Shown here: in pieces, positions 28,318 to 36,650 of the stretch
Numbering within the stretch: the stretch's first letter is position 1
Layout: each line of letters opens with the position of its first letter
Source: Clostridium sp. JN-9
GTDB taxonomy: Bacteria > Bacillota > Clostridia > Clostridiales > Clostridiaceae
NCBI RefSeq assembly: GCF_004103695.1
Contig: NZ_CP035280.1
Location: 558,001-622,000 of the forward strand
Direction of reading: 5' to 3'
DNA length: 64,000 nt
Notes under the pieces: model-generated
Databases searched by the model: none
What the model was told of the DNA's origin: nothing
The model's input: only the letters and a program-made list of their open reading frames with translations
Translations under genes and position numbers: made by a program

Positions 28318-28433
28318 AAAGAACAAAGAACAAAGATCAAATAATGTTGTTTTGCCTTAGGGCAAAACTCAAATTATTGATTTTCAGCTTCAGCTGAAAA
28401 TCTACATTATTTGTTATCTGTTCTTTAATCTTT
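28318..28433. repeat. Palindromic repeat element, copy 1 (downstream of trpS)
   Basis: Imperfect inverted ends rich in AAAGAACAAAGA / TCTGTTCTTTAATCTTT enclose CAAATAATG (28338-28346) and its exact complement (28405-28413). Inside are two perfect hairpins: GTTTTGCC with 28361-28368, and GATTTTCAGC (28379-28388) with 28393-28402. The whole can fold into a multi-armed cruciform. It shares AAAGAACAAATAATGTTG-type sequence and a GATTTTC/GAAAATC hairpin with the element at 31093-31435. No coding capacity is evident. Confidence 0.65.
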
Positions 28434-28465
28434 AAAAAATCTGGAGTTTACACTCCAGATTTTTT
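28434..28465. terminator. Bidirectional terminator between trpS and the HAD gene
   Basis: AAAAAATCTGGAGT (28434-28447) pairs perfectly with 28452-28465 around a TTAC loop. It ends next to the stop of the converging HAD gene. Confidence 0.85.
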
Positions 28466-29281
28466 CTAGCATGCTTTTTTGTTTAATACAAATTTATTAA
28501 TGGCATGGGCTACGCCGTCCTCTTCATTGGTTTTTGTAACGTAATCTGCTGCTTCTTTTACTTCAGGGAATGCATTTCCCATGGCTACACCTAAACCGGC
28601 ATATTTTATCATATGCATATCATTTCCTGCATCACCAACGCAGATAACCTCTTCTCTTTTTATTCCCAAATTGTCAGCCAGTGCTTCAACTCCGAAACCT
28701 TTATTTACAGTTTTATTTAAAAATTCTATAAAATATGGACAGCTTCTAACAACAGTATACTTCTGGTATATCTGCTTAGGCAGATCTTTGACCACCCTGT
28801 CCAATATTTCAGCTTCATCAATATACATTATTTTTACTATTGGAATTGAACTATCTAAATTATTAAAATCAACTATATCAAGCGGAATTTGATTTTGACT
28901 TGCTTCTAATTGGGAATATTTACTCAACTTTGGAGTTAGGACAGAATCATAGGACAATGCATGAATATTTACTTTAAGCTTCAGGCTTAAATCATATAGG
29001 TATTTAAGATCATCGTGAGTCATAATATTTTCAGAAATCACTTTGCCAGTTTTTACATTTTGTATTAGTGCGCCATTAAAAGCAATAGCGTAATCATCTT
29101 CATTTACTAAATTAAGCTGTTTAAGATATCTTTTAATTCCCTTAAGAGGTCTTCCTGTTGTAAGAACTACTTTTACACCATTCTCTTTTGCAGATTTTAT
29201 AGCAGCAAAACTTTTAGATGAAATTGTTTTATCTTCTTTTAATAAAGTACCATCCATATCTAAAGCTACTAATTTATACAT
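28466..29281 (-). CDS. Cof-type HAD-IIB family phosphatase
   Basis: A 271-residue haloacid-dehalogenase phosphatase of the Cof/YidA group, which hydrolyses sugar phosphates or other small phosphates. Motif I is ALDMDGTLL (nucleophile Asp8, acid Asp10), motif II VLTTGRP, motif III Lys in the C-terminal half, and motif IV CVGDAGNDMHMI. The cap domain is the alpha/beta C2B type, between motifs II and III. GGAGG stands upstream of the ATG on the minus strand. It faces trpS tail to tail. The substrate is unknown. Confidence 0.9.
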   Translation of the reverse strand: MYKLVALDMDGTLLKEDKTISSKSFAAIKSAKENGVKVVLTTGRPLKGIKRYLKQLNLVNEDDYAIAFNGALIQNVKTGKVISENIMTHDDLKYLYDLSLKLKVNIHALSYDSVLTPKLSKYSQLEASQNQIPLDIVDFNNLDSSIPIVKIMYIDEAEILDRVVKDLPKQIYQKYTVVRSCPYFIEFLNKTVNKGFGVEALADNLGIKREEVICVGDAGNDMHMIKYAGLGVAMGNAFPEVKEAADYVTKTNEEDGVAHAINKFVLNKKAC

Positions 29282-29412
29282 ACTAATCCTCCAGCGTTAA
29301 GTTTTTTTATATATTGTAACAGTAATATAATTATTTACTACAAATAATTATATCATGTAGTAAAATAAAATAAAGAATAGTAAACGTTGGCATAATAATA
29401 ATTATATCGTAA

Positions 29413-29441
29413 TTGCAAACTTATTTGTTAACTGCTATAAT
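29413..29441 (+). promoter_or_regulatory. Extended -10 promoter of prfC
   Basis: TTGCAA (29413-29418), 17-base spacer, and TATAAT (29436-29441) preceded by TGC give an extended -10 promoter. The predicted start near 29448 lies downstream of an in-frame ATG at 29443, so that ATG cannot be the translation start from this promoter. Confidence 0.7.
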
Positions 29442-29478
29442 AATGAAGCATAAACTTTTAGAAAAGAGGGAAAATGCG

Positions 29479-31071
29479 GTGTCAGAACTATTTAATGAAA
29501 TTGAAAGAAGAAGAACATTTGCAATTATTTCACACCCTGATGCAGGTAAAACTACGCTGACTGAAAAACTTTTGCTTTATGGAGGAGCAATTAGATTAGC
29601 TGGCTCTGTTAAGTCAAGAAAAGCATCTAAGCATGCAGTTTCTGACTGGATGGAAATAGAAAAGCAGAGAGGTATTTCTGTTACTTCCTCAGTAATGCAG
29701 TTTAATTATGATGGATATTGCATAAACATATTAGATACTCCAGGCCATCAGGATTTTAGTGAAGATACATATAGAACTTTAATGGCAGCAGATAGTGCAG
29801 TAATGGTTATTGATGCAGCAAAAGGAGTAGAAGATCAGACTAAAAAGTTATTTCATGTATGCAGCTTAAGAGGAATTCCTGTATTTACATTTGTAAACAA
29901 GATGGACAGAGAAAGCAGAGATCCATTTGAATTAATGGAAGAAATAGAAAATGTATTAGGAATAAAATCTTATCCTATGAATTGGCCTATAGGAAGCGGA
30001 GCAGATTTTAAGGGTGTTTACGATAGAAAAAAAAAGCTGGTAGAGGTATTTAATGGTGGAAACCATGGTCAGACTGAGGTGGAATCCATTGAAGGAAGTG
30101 TAGATGATCCAATATTTGGTGAGTTATTAGGCGTAGGGCTTCATGATAAGCTTAAAGAGGATATTGAATTATTGGATATAGCTGGAGATAAATTTGATTC
30201 TTCAAAGGTAAACAAAGGTGAATTAACTCCAGTGTTTTTTGGCAGTGCATTAACTAACTTTGGAGTGGAGCCATTTTTAAAGTATTTCTTAGAATTAACT
30301 ACTCCACCTCTTCCAAGGCAGTCTGATAAAGGCGAAATAGATGTATTTAATGATGAATTTTCTGCATTTATATTTAAAATTCAGGCTAATATGAATCCTG
30401 CTCATAGAGACAGAATTGCGTTTATGAGAATTTGCTCAGGAAAATTTAAAAAGGGTATGGAAGTATATCATGTGCAGGGAGGAAATAAAATAAAATTAGC
30501 TCAGCCTCAGCAGTTTCTAGCCCAGGACAGAGAGATTATAGAGGAAGCTTATGCAGGTGATATAATAGGAGTTTTTGATCCTGGAATCTTCAGGATTGGA
30601 GATACTTTATGTGCAGGCAATAAAAAATTTAAGTTTGAAGGCATACCTGTTTTTGCTCCGGAACATTTTGCAAGAGTTAAAACCATAGACACCATGAAAA
30701 GAAAACAATTTATTAAAGGTATAACTCAGATATCTCAAGAGGGTGCAATTCAGGTATTTAAAGAACTTCATATAGGCATCGAAGAAATAATAGTAGGAGT
30801 TGTTGGAGTTCTTCAGTTTGAAGTATTAGAATATAGATTGAAAAATGAATATAACGTGGATATAAAAATGGAAAGATTACCTTATAAATATGTCAGATGG
30901 ATAGAAGATACAGATATTGATCTGGAAAGGTTAAATCTTACAAGCGACACTAAGATTGTTAAGGATTTAAAGGATAGAGATTTGTTAATATTCCAAAGTG
31001 ACTGGGGTATCAGCTGGGCTCTTGAACATAATAAAGGATTAGTATTATCAGACATGGGAAAAGATGCCTAA
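29479..31071 (+). CDS. prfC: Peptide chain release factor 3
   Basis: A 530-residue translational GTPase; E. coli RF3 has 529. RF3 removes RF1/RF2 from the ribosome after peptide release. GTPase motifs are G1 SHPDAGKTT, the switch region around QRGISVTSS, G3 DTPGHQDF and G4 FVNKMDRE. The family-specific QFLAQDRE and the C-terminal domain follow. A GTG at 29479 is chosen: GAGGG is at 29466-29470 and the promoter's predicted start lies upstream. An ATG at 29443 would precede the transcript start and has no ribosome site. Confidence 0.94.
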   Translation: MSELFNEIERRRTFAIISHPDAGKTTLTEKLLLYGGAIRLAGSVKSRKASKHAVSDWMEIEKQRGISVTSSVMQFNYDGYCINILDTPGHQDFSEDTYRTLMAADSAVMVIDAAKGVEDQTKKLFHVCSLRGIPVFTFVNKMDRESRDPFELMEEIENVLGIKSYPMNWPIGSGADFKGVYDRKKKLVEVFNGGNHGQTEVESIEGSVDDPIFGELLGVGLHDKLKEDIELLDIAGDKFDSSKVNKGELTPVFFGSALTNFGVEPFLKYFLELTTPPLPRQSDKGEIDVFNDEFSAFIFKIQANMNPAHRDRIAFMRICSGKFKKGMEVYHVQGGNKIKLAQPQQFLAQDREIIEEAYAGDIIGVFDPGIFRIGDTLCAGNKKFKFEGIPVFAPEHFARVKTIDTMKRKQFIKGITQISQEGAIQVFKELHIGIEEIIVGVVGVLQFEVLEYRLKNEYNVDIKMERLPYKYVRWIEDTDIDLERLNLTSDTKIVKDLKDRDLLIFQSDWGISWALEHNKGLVLSDMGKDA

Positions 31072-31090
31072 GCAGTGCTTAGGCATCTTT
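31060..31090 (+). terminator. Terminator at the end of prfC
   Basis: AAAGATGCCTAAGC (31060-31073) pairs perfectly with 31077-31090, ending TTTT. The prfC stop codon lies in the 5' arm. Confidence 0.8.
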
Positions 31091-31092
31091 TC

Positions 31093-31435
31093 AAAGATTA
31101 AAGATTAAAGACCAAAGAACAAATAATGTTGATTTTCTTACCGAAAATCTTAAAATTCAATTTGCTGAGTGAATCATGCGTTTTAAGAACCAAGGATGGC
31201 TCTAATTACAGTTTAACTAATAGAGTTAAAAAAGGATTTGAAAAATCCAGAGCCGATAGGCTGCCACTTAAAACCCAAAGATTAAAGTCTGTTCTTTAAT
31301 CTTTTCCCAATATAATTTTCCATATTCATTGCATTCATATGCCGCTTTTCTGTCCCTTATCAATTAAGTTTTTGGTTTTTCTGCAAAGAAAAACTACCTT
31401 ACTTAATCTTTATTCTTTAATCTTTGTTATTTGTA
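31093..31435. repeat. Palindromic repeat element, copy 2 (343 bp, non-coding)
   Basis: This fills most of the 386-base gap between prfC and the PAP2 gene; no gene is seen. The left end has tandem AAAGATTAAAG units and AAAGAACAAATAATGTTG followed by the hairpin GATTTTC/GAAAATC (31131-31149). The right end has the inverted units TTTATTCTTTAATCTTTG (about 31408-31426). An internal AAAGATTAAAG...CTTTAATCTTT palindrome is at 31278-31304. It resembles the element at 28318-28433. The core 31181-31273 can form a closed RNA-like fold, described separately. Confidence 0.6.
31181..31273. other. Candidate structured RNA or cruciform core
   Basis: Four nested helices are visible: TTTTAAG 31181-31187 with CTTAAAA 31267-31273; GGCTCT 31198-31203 with AGAGCC 31249-31254; TTTAACT 31212-31218 with AGTTAAA 31224-31230; and GGATTT 31234-31239 with AAATCC 31243-31248. 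Together they make a closing stem, an inner stem and a three-way junction. I do not match it to a known riboswitch class. It may be part of the repeat element. Confidence 0.35.
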
Positions 31436-31461
31436 ATAATTTTGCATAGCAAAATTATTAC
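31433..31461. terminator. Terminator after the PAP2 gene
   Basis: GTAATAATTTTGC (31433-31445) pairs perfectly with 31449-31461 around ATA. It contains the stop codon of the minus-strand PAP2 gene. On the minus strand the hairpin is not followed by a long T-run, so its efficiency is uncertain. Confidence 0.5.
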
Positions 31462-32459
31462 AGAGTATCTAGGTAATAGTTATTTATAGTGGTTGATTTT
31501 GATCCTCTGGTTGAATCTCTATAATAGAATCTGCTCAAAGGCTTGTACAAAAGCTTCTCACCTTTATCTAAAACAAAGTCTACAAGTTTTACTGTAACAA
31601 TTGCCAGAATAATACCGCCTATTACATCAATAACCCAATGAATTTCAAGATACATGGTGGAATAAACTACACATAAGCAGAAGAAAGCCCAAATGAATTT
31701 AAAAATTTTATCTTTTTCTCTAAGTACAAGTAAAAACATTGCAAATGCAATGGATGTATGCATTGATGGAAAACAATTAAGGGTAACCCCTGCAGCTGCC
31801 TTTGGAGTTAAATGTCTTGCCAGTCCATCAGGCTGCCCAAGTACATACCATACCTCCTGAACATGAAATATAAGATAAAATGGAGTTATGAGAAATACCT
31901 GAAATATATGCGCTGATAGTGTATACCTTAACATTTTTTTAAAGTCCTTAGAAATTGCAGCTCTATATAACGGAATCATAACTGGAAGAACGAAGCCGTT
32001 ATTATATACCAGTCTAAAGAACCAGGTCAATGTATCATTTTTTATTATCCTGGCAAAGGAAGCATCATTAAAAGGTATTTTACTGAACAAGTTATTCCAG
32101 TTTACAACAAAACCCTGACTAATTTGCCATTTAAGCATCTTCCCCCAAAAATCATATCCATTTTTTGATATATACCATATTAATAAAAGATATGGAATTG
32201 CAAGCATCAAAAATGGAATTATTTTAACATCATTTCGTATATCCTTATAGGCTGTAAATGCAGCCAGTACAAGCAAAAATAAGTAAACTTTATAATCTAT
32301 TCCTGTTTTAGCATGCAAGGCAGTATGCATCGCACCTTTTAAGAAATATAATCCTATAAAGATAAAATAATACTTATCTAAAAATTTTAATATGGTTAAG
32401 AGCATAGACTTCAATAAGTTTATAATACTGTTAGATTTTAAATTGTTGATGAATGTCAT
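31458..32459 (-). CDS. PAP2-superfamily membrane phosphatase/phosphotransferase
   Basis: A 333-residue polytopic membrane protein with about six spans. The C-terminal half carries PAP2 catalytic motifs: CFPSMHTS (PSxH-type motif with catalytic His) and YLEIHWVIDVIGG (final His and Asp). The first motif is loose (RHLTPK), as in the Aur1/inositolphosphotransferase-like PAP2_3 branch. Likely roles are lipid phosphate hydrolysis or transfer of a phosphate-linked headgroup at the outer membrane face. GGGGG lies upstream of the ATG. It is monocistronic and convergent with prfC. The lipid substrate is not known. Confidence 0.8.
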   Translation of the reverse strand: MTFINNLKSNSIINLLKSMLLTILKFLDKYYFIFIGLYFLKGAMHTALHAKTGIDYKVYLFLLVLAAFTAYKDIRNDVKIIPFLMLAIPYLLLIWYISKNGYDFWGKMLKWQISQGFVVNWNNLFSKIPFNDASFARIIKNDTLTWFFRLVYNNGFVLPVMIPLYRAAISKDFKKMLRYTLSAHIFQVFLITPFYLIFHVQEVWYVLGQPDGLARHLTPKAAAGVTLNCFPSMHTSIAFAMFLLVLREKDKIFKFIWAFFCLCVVYSTMYLEIHWVIDVIGGIILAIVTVKLVDFVLDKGEKLLYKPLSRFYYRDSTRGSKSTTINNYYLDTL

Positions 32460-32607
32460 TAGTGTCCAATCCCCCTTCCATGAACAAAAATAATTATATC
32501 ATATACTTGTATATTAAGTATACAGTTAAATATTAAGTATAAAGTTAAATATATAGATATTTACTTTTTATGCAGGTGGGAAATTGAAATTCACTAGTGA
32601 AAAATAA

Positions 32608-32639
32608 AAACTGCTGACATAAATGAATATCAGCAGTTT
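32608..32639 (-). terminator. Terminator of the 51-residue membrane protein gene
   Basis: AAACTGCTGA (32608-32617) pairs with TCAGCAGTTT (32630-32639). Read on the minus strand it is followed by a T-rich tail (TTATTTTT). Confidence 0.7.
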
Positions 32640-32659
32640 AAAGAGTTTAAAAGGAATGT

Positions 32660-32815
32660 CTACATAGATTTTTTTCTTTCTAAAATAACATCCACTACAA
32701 ATACTAAGGCAGCAATAAGCAGTAATAAATTTATCAGGCTTCCTCCAATTCTTAAAATTAATCCAATTAACCAAAAAATCAGAACAATGCTCCCAAGCCA
32801 TCGCAAAAAAATCAT
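32660..32815 (-). CDS. Small lmo0937/DUF5670-type membrane protein (51 aa)
   Basis: The minus strand encodes 51 residues from an ATG at 32815 to a TAG at 32660. It begins MIFLRWLGSIVLIFWLIGLI, then LRIGG, a second hydrophobic stretch (LINLLLLIAALVFVVDVI) and a basic tail ERKKSM. This two-helix arrangement with the RIGG turn is the pattern of the small lmo0937-family membrane proteins found widely in Firmicutes; their function is unknown. GGGAGG lies 6 bases upstream of the start and a hairpin terminator follows, supporting a real stand-alone gene. A longer overlapping frame starting TTG at 32819 is not preferred. Confidence 0.85.
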   Translation of the reverse strand: MIFLRWLGSIVLIFWLIGLILRIGGSLINLLLLIAALVFVVDVILERKKSM

Positions 32816-32880
32816 ACAATTCCTCCCTTTTACTTTCTATATAGTTTCTGCAATAATTTATATTTTATTAATGGAGGGAC

Positions 32881-33996
32881 TTAATTATTGCTTTGACCTT
32901 TTGATAGCCTGCTTTTAATAGAACTTATTGCCATCATGATAATTGGCAATATAAAATACGAAAAAAAGCAGATATATGCAAAGATATTTAATATATTAAA
33001 AAAGGTTAATAAATTACCAGCAGAAATTAATGCAAGAATATATGTTAAGAAAGTAATAATTATAATTTGAATGTTTTTAGATACTTTATTTAATATGTTA
33101 AAGCTGGATAACAGCAGCAGCAGAACTGTAAATGTAACTATATATTTTAGTGTCCAGGATGTAACAACCTGAAATATTACATAGAATTCACCACTTGCAA
33201 GTAATTCAAATCTTATGCTTCTTATTAACTGAGTCTGAATCATTTTAGGATAGGATATGGTTATTGATCTTTCTATATTAAATGTTGCCAATGTGCCTAT
33301 TGTACTTACTATCAGCATTTGACAGGTGAATAAGACACCCACCATAATTGATCTTTTTAAATTTCCTTTATTTTTTATTCTTCCAATAAGCATTAATGGG
33401 ATTATAAAAAATGAAAATAGACCTAATATCTTTATAAAGCTAAATAGGGACTGAAATGTAAATCCCTTTAAAAATACTGGGAATAACCTTCTATATATTT
33501 TATATTTGTAGGTAAGCATATATAAATTAATACCATTGAATATAGATCCTGTGATTCCTATAATACATGACACAATTACTGACTTTTCGCCATTTTTTAC
33601 TATGTAAGCAGCTGGTATGGTAAAAAACAATAGTATATACCACATAGGAGACTCAATAAAAAAATTGGTATGGAATAAGCTGGCTGGAACAGAGCAGCTT
33701 TCCACCATGGTTAAAAGCAATATGATTGAATAAAATAATTTTATAATAGTACCAAGTACTTTTCCAAATGTATCCTGGCAAAACTGGGGAAAGGAAAAGC
33801 TATCTTTCTTCAAAATGTGTTTAACCAGAAATGCGGCATATACAGCTATTAGAATAGATGCACATATCACACCTATCCAGCTTTCATTTCTGCCTTCCCT
33901 AAAGAAAATAGACGGATATGTTTTTATCGATGCTACTGAAACTCCCATTATAAGAAAAAAGATATATTTGCTATATAATCCATCCATAGGTACCAT
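32881..33996 (-). CDS. gerKB: Spore germination receptor subunit B, GerKB-type permease
   Basis: A 371-residue integral membrane protein of the GerAB (amino acid permease-like, APC superfamily) family with about ten membrane spans. In the spore inner membrane the B subunit binds the germinant. It begins MVPMDGLYSKYIFFL and contains FFREGRNESWIGV and a W-rich mid-region characteristic of the family. AAGGAG precedes the ATG closely (about 4 bases); a second ATG 9 bases downstream has better spacing. It is divergent from gerKA-gerKC with an 87-base shared upstream region, the same arrangement as described for C. perfringens gerK. Forespore (sigma-G) expression is expected, but I see no clear sigma-G boxes. 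Confidence 0.9.
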   Translation of the reverse strand: MVPMDGLYSKYIFFLIMGVSVASIKTYPSIFFREGRNESWIGVICASILIAVYAAFLVKHILKKDSFSFPQFCQDTFGKVLGTIIKLFYSIILLLTMVESCSVPASLFHTNFFIESPMWYILLFFTIPAAYIVKNGEKSVIVSCIIGITGSIFNGINLYMLTYKYKIYRRLFPVFLKGFTFQSLFSFIKILGLFSFFIIPLMLIGRIKNKGNLKRSIMVGVLFTCQMLIVSTIGTLATFNIERSITISYPKMIQTQLIRSIRFELLASGEFYVIFQVVTSWTLKYIVTFTVLLLLLSSFNILNKVSKNIQIIIITFLTYILALISAGNLLTFFNILNIFAYICFFSYFILPIIMMAISSIKSRLSKGQSNN

Positions 33997-34083
33997 AATG
34001 CTCCTTATTACTTTTTACATAGTTTACACTAATTGAAAGAATATTATCCTATTAAATACAAACAATATTAATGGTGATTCATA

Positions 34084-35487
34084 ATGAATGAAGATTATGT
34101 TGAATTTATTAAAAATACTCTAAAAGATAATACTGACTTTAAGCAAAGAACATTAAAATGCAGCTGCGGTTTAATAAACCTGTTTTTTATAGACAATCTT
34201 TGTGATTCAAAATTTATAAGTGAATATGTAATTGGCGGGTTTCTCAGAAACTATTACATTGAGGACGACATCAATTATATAGAAGAAAAAGTCCTTATTG
34301 GAAATTCCATAGGAGACGTTAAAAGCAAAGAAGATGCCCTTCTCCATGTATTATCAGGAGACGTTTTAATTGTATTTGACTTTGTTCAGGAAAAGATTTT
34401 TACAGAAGCCAAAGGATATGTAAGGAGAAGTGTAAGCCAGCCTGAGGTTGAATCAGTGCTTAAAGGACCAAGGGAGGGCTTTACTGAGGCTTTCGTGGAC
34501 AATATATCCTTAATAAGAAGAAAGATAAAAAATAAAGATCTTAAATTTGAAAGCATGACATATGGAACAGACACCAATACTGTAATAGTACTTGCCTATA
34601 TTGCAGGAACAGCTCCTAAAACCTTAGTAGATGGAGTTAAAAATGAAATAAAAAATAATAATTTAAAATATATTTTGGATATTAATTATTTAGAGGAAAA
34701 GCTAAAAAATAAGAAAACTTTTTTTGACACTGTTGGATATACAGAAAAACCTGATATTGCGGCTTCAAAGCTGCTGGAAGGAAGAGTAGTAATTATTGTG
34801 GATGGAACTCCTATGGTTATTACAGCACCATATTTTTTTGTTGAAAATTTTCAAATGCCGGATGACTATTATGTAAATAAGTACTATGCAAATTCCGCCA
34901 GAATAATAAGAATGGCAGCTTTTATTATATCTGTAATTGCACCAGGGCTTTATGTTTCATTTGAAACCTATCACGTTTCATTAATTTCCACAGATTTTCT
35001 TTTCAGACTGGCTGTATCAAGGGCAGGAGTGCCAATTCCAGTGGTGGCAGAGGTTTTATTAATGAGCTTCTTCTTTATGCTTCTTAGAGAAGCAGGTATA
35101 AGGCTGGCGCAGCCTATAGGTCAGGCAATGAGTATAGTTGGGGCATTAATCCTTGGTGATGCAGCTGTGGGAGCAGGACTTGCCGCACAAAGTACCATAG
35201 TAGTAGTGGCGCTAAGTTCAATATGTTCTTTTTTATCTCCAAAGGTTTATGGTGGCATTGTGTTTTGGAATGGCACATTAATAGTACTTTCTGCATTGCT
35301 TGGATTGGCAGGTTTTATCATCGGTGGATACTTATTTGTTTCCCATTTGGCATCACTTGATAGCTGTGGATATCCTTACCTGTTCCCTATATTAGATAAA
35401 TCTAACATTAATTTCAAAGATGTAATAATCAGAAGAGATTTGGATGAAATTTCAAAAGGCATTTTTAATAACGAAGGTGAAAAATGA
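34084..35487 (+). CDS. gerKA: Spore germination receptor subunit A, GerKA
   Basis: A 467-residue GerAA-family protein of the spore inner membrane. The cytoplasmic N-terminal half has the family hallmarks EAKGYVRRSVSQPEVESVLKGP (landmarks: RRSV, QPEVES, GPREGF) and SLIRRKIK. The C-terminal half has about five membrane spans with FEAYH-like FETYHVSL and RLAQPIGQAMSIVGALILGDAAV. With the B and C subunits it forms the nutrient receptor, and recent work models GerA proteins as ion channels. The ribosome site is weak (GGTGAT). The stop overlaps the gerKC start by four bases (ATGA), implying translational coupling. Confidence 0.94.
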   Translation: MNEDYVEFIKNTLKDNTDFKQRTLKCSCGLINLFFIDNLCDSKFISEYVIGGFLRNYYIEDDINYIEEKVLIGNSIGDVKSKEDALLHVLSGDVLIVFDFVQEKIFTEAKGYVRRSVSQPEVESVLKGPREGFTEAFVDNISLIRRKIKNKDLKFESMTYGTDTNTVIVLAYIAGTAPKTLVDGVKNEIKNNNLKYILDINYLEEKLKNKKTFFDTVGYTEKPDIAASKLLEGRVVIIVDGTPMVITAPYFFVENFQMPDDYYVNKYYANSARIIRMAAFIISVIAPGLYVSFETYHVSLISTDFLFRLAVSRAGVPIPVVAEVLLMSFFFMLLREAGIRLAQPIGQAMSIVGALILGDAAVGAGLAAQSTIVVVALSSICSFLSPKVYGGIVFWNGTLIVLSALLGLAGFIIGGYLFVSHLASLDSCGYPYLFPILDKSNINFKDVIIRRDLDEISKGIFNNEGEK

Positions 35488-36590
35488 AAAAGATATTTCT
35501 GCTACTATTATTTGTAATAAGCTTCACCATGGAGGGCTGCTTTAATTATAGGGATTTGGAAAAAGCACTATACGTAACTTCAGTAATTGTAGACAGCAGT
35601 GATGAAAATTTTGTGGAAATATATGCAGAGGCTTTCAGACCATTTAGAAGCAGTCAAAGTGCATCTGGAAAAGGAGAAAGAATACTCTTCAAGGGAAAGG
35701 GCAAAACTGACCTTGAAGCAATCAGAGATTTAAATTTAACTTCAAGCTTCAAGCTGAATTTTACTCAAAATAAGGTGATAATTTACACTAAAAGAGCTGC
35801 AGAAAAAGGCTTAGATAGTACAATAGATTTTTTTGACAGAGATCAGGAATTATTACTGCGCACCTATGTGGTGGTTTATCTGGGAGATCCTCAGGAATTA
35901 TTAAAAATTGATTTAAAGGAAGAGGAATATTTAGGGGTATTTATATATAATCTTTTAGAAAACCTTGGATCATCCTCCAGAGCAGTAGCATTAGATACTA
36001 ATGATTTCCTGGTAAGAAGCTATCAAGAGGTGGATTGTGTAGTTACGGCCATAGATGTGAGAAGTGAAGCTTCTGATATAAAGGTAGAAATAAATGGTGG
36101 AGCAGTAATTGGGGAATTTAAATTGCAGGATATAATGACAAGAAATGAAGGCGAGGGATATAATTTTTTAATTGATAAGATTAGAACAGGAACCCTTGAA
36201 GTCTCAAATCCAGATAGTAAAAGCCAATTTGTAACTTTGGAGATATTAAACAGTTCCACAAAAACAAAATTTTATAAGGAGGGAGATAAATATATATTAA
36301 AAAAGAAAATCAATGTAAAAACCAGTATAGCTGAGGCACAGAAAGGTTTAAGCTTTGATAAGAATACATTAAAAAAAATAAGTAATACTGCAGAGGATAA
36401 TATAACAAAAGCATGTAATTTGGTTTATAATAATTATAGGAAAAAGAATTTGGATATTTTTTTCCTGAAGTTAATATACGAAAGAACATTTAATAAACCT
36501 GCCCCTGATAATTTAATTAATGACACAGATTTAGAATTAGATGTTAATGTGGATATTGAAGGTTCTTCAGATATTAAAAGCTTTAAATAA
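35484..36590 (+). CDS. gerKC: Spore germination receptor subunit C, GerKC lipoprotein
   Basis: A 368-residue Ger(x)C-family lipoprotein. The signal peptide is MKKIFLLLLFVISF, with a lipobox ending MEGC (Cys19) followed by the expected NYRDLEKA. After lipidation it is held on the outer face of the spore inner membrane. Mid-protein landmarks are GKGKTDLEAIRDLNLTSSFKLNF, here seen as the TDLEAIRDL and FTQNKVII segments, and the C-terminal domain with FLKLIYERTF. It overlaps gerKA by four bases. GerA receptors need all three subunits, so this completes a full set in the window. Confidence 0.92.
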   Translation: MKKIFLLLLFVISFTMEGCFNYRDLEKALYVTSVIVDSSDENFVEIYAEAFRPFRSSQSASGKGERILFKGKGKTDLEAIRDLNLTSSFKLNFTQNKVIIYTKRAAEKGLDSTIDFFDRDQELLLRTYVVVYLGDPQELLKIDLKEEEYLGVFIYNLLENLGSSSRAVALDTNDFLVRSYQEVDCVVTAIDVRSEASDIKVEINGGAVIGEFKLQDIMTRNEGEGYNFLIDKIRTGTLEVSNPDSKSQFVTLEILNSSTKTKFYKEGDKYILKKKINVKTSIAEAQKGLSFDKNTLKKISNTAEDNITKACNLVYNNYRKKNLDIFFLKLIYERTFNKPAPDNLINDTDLELDVNVDIEGSSDIKSFK

Positions 36591-36650
36591 TTGTGGCAAT
36601 ATTGTAAAATCAGCATAAAATAATAATAAGAATATTTTGAGGGATGGCAT

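Noticed and set aside
32568-32819. 83-codon minus-strand frame starting TTG
   Set aside because: It overlaps in another frame a 51-codon gene with ATG, better ribosome spacing and recognisable family pattern; the 83-codon product has no family-like features.
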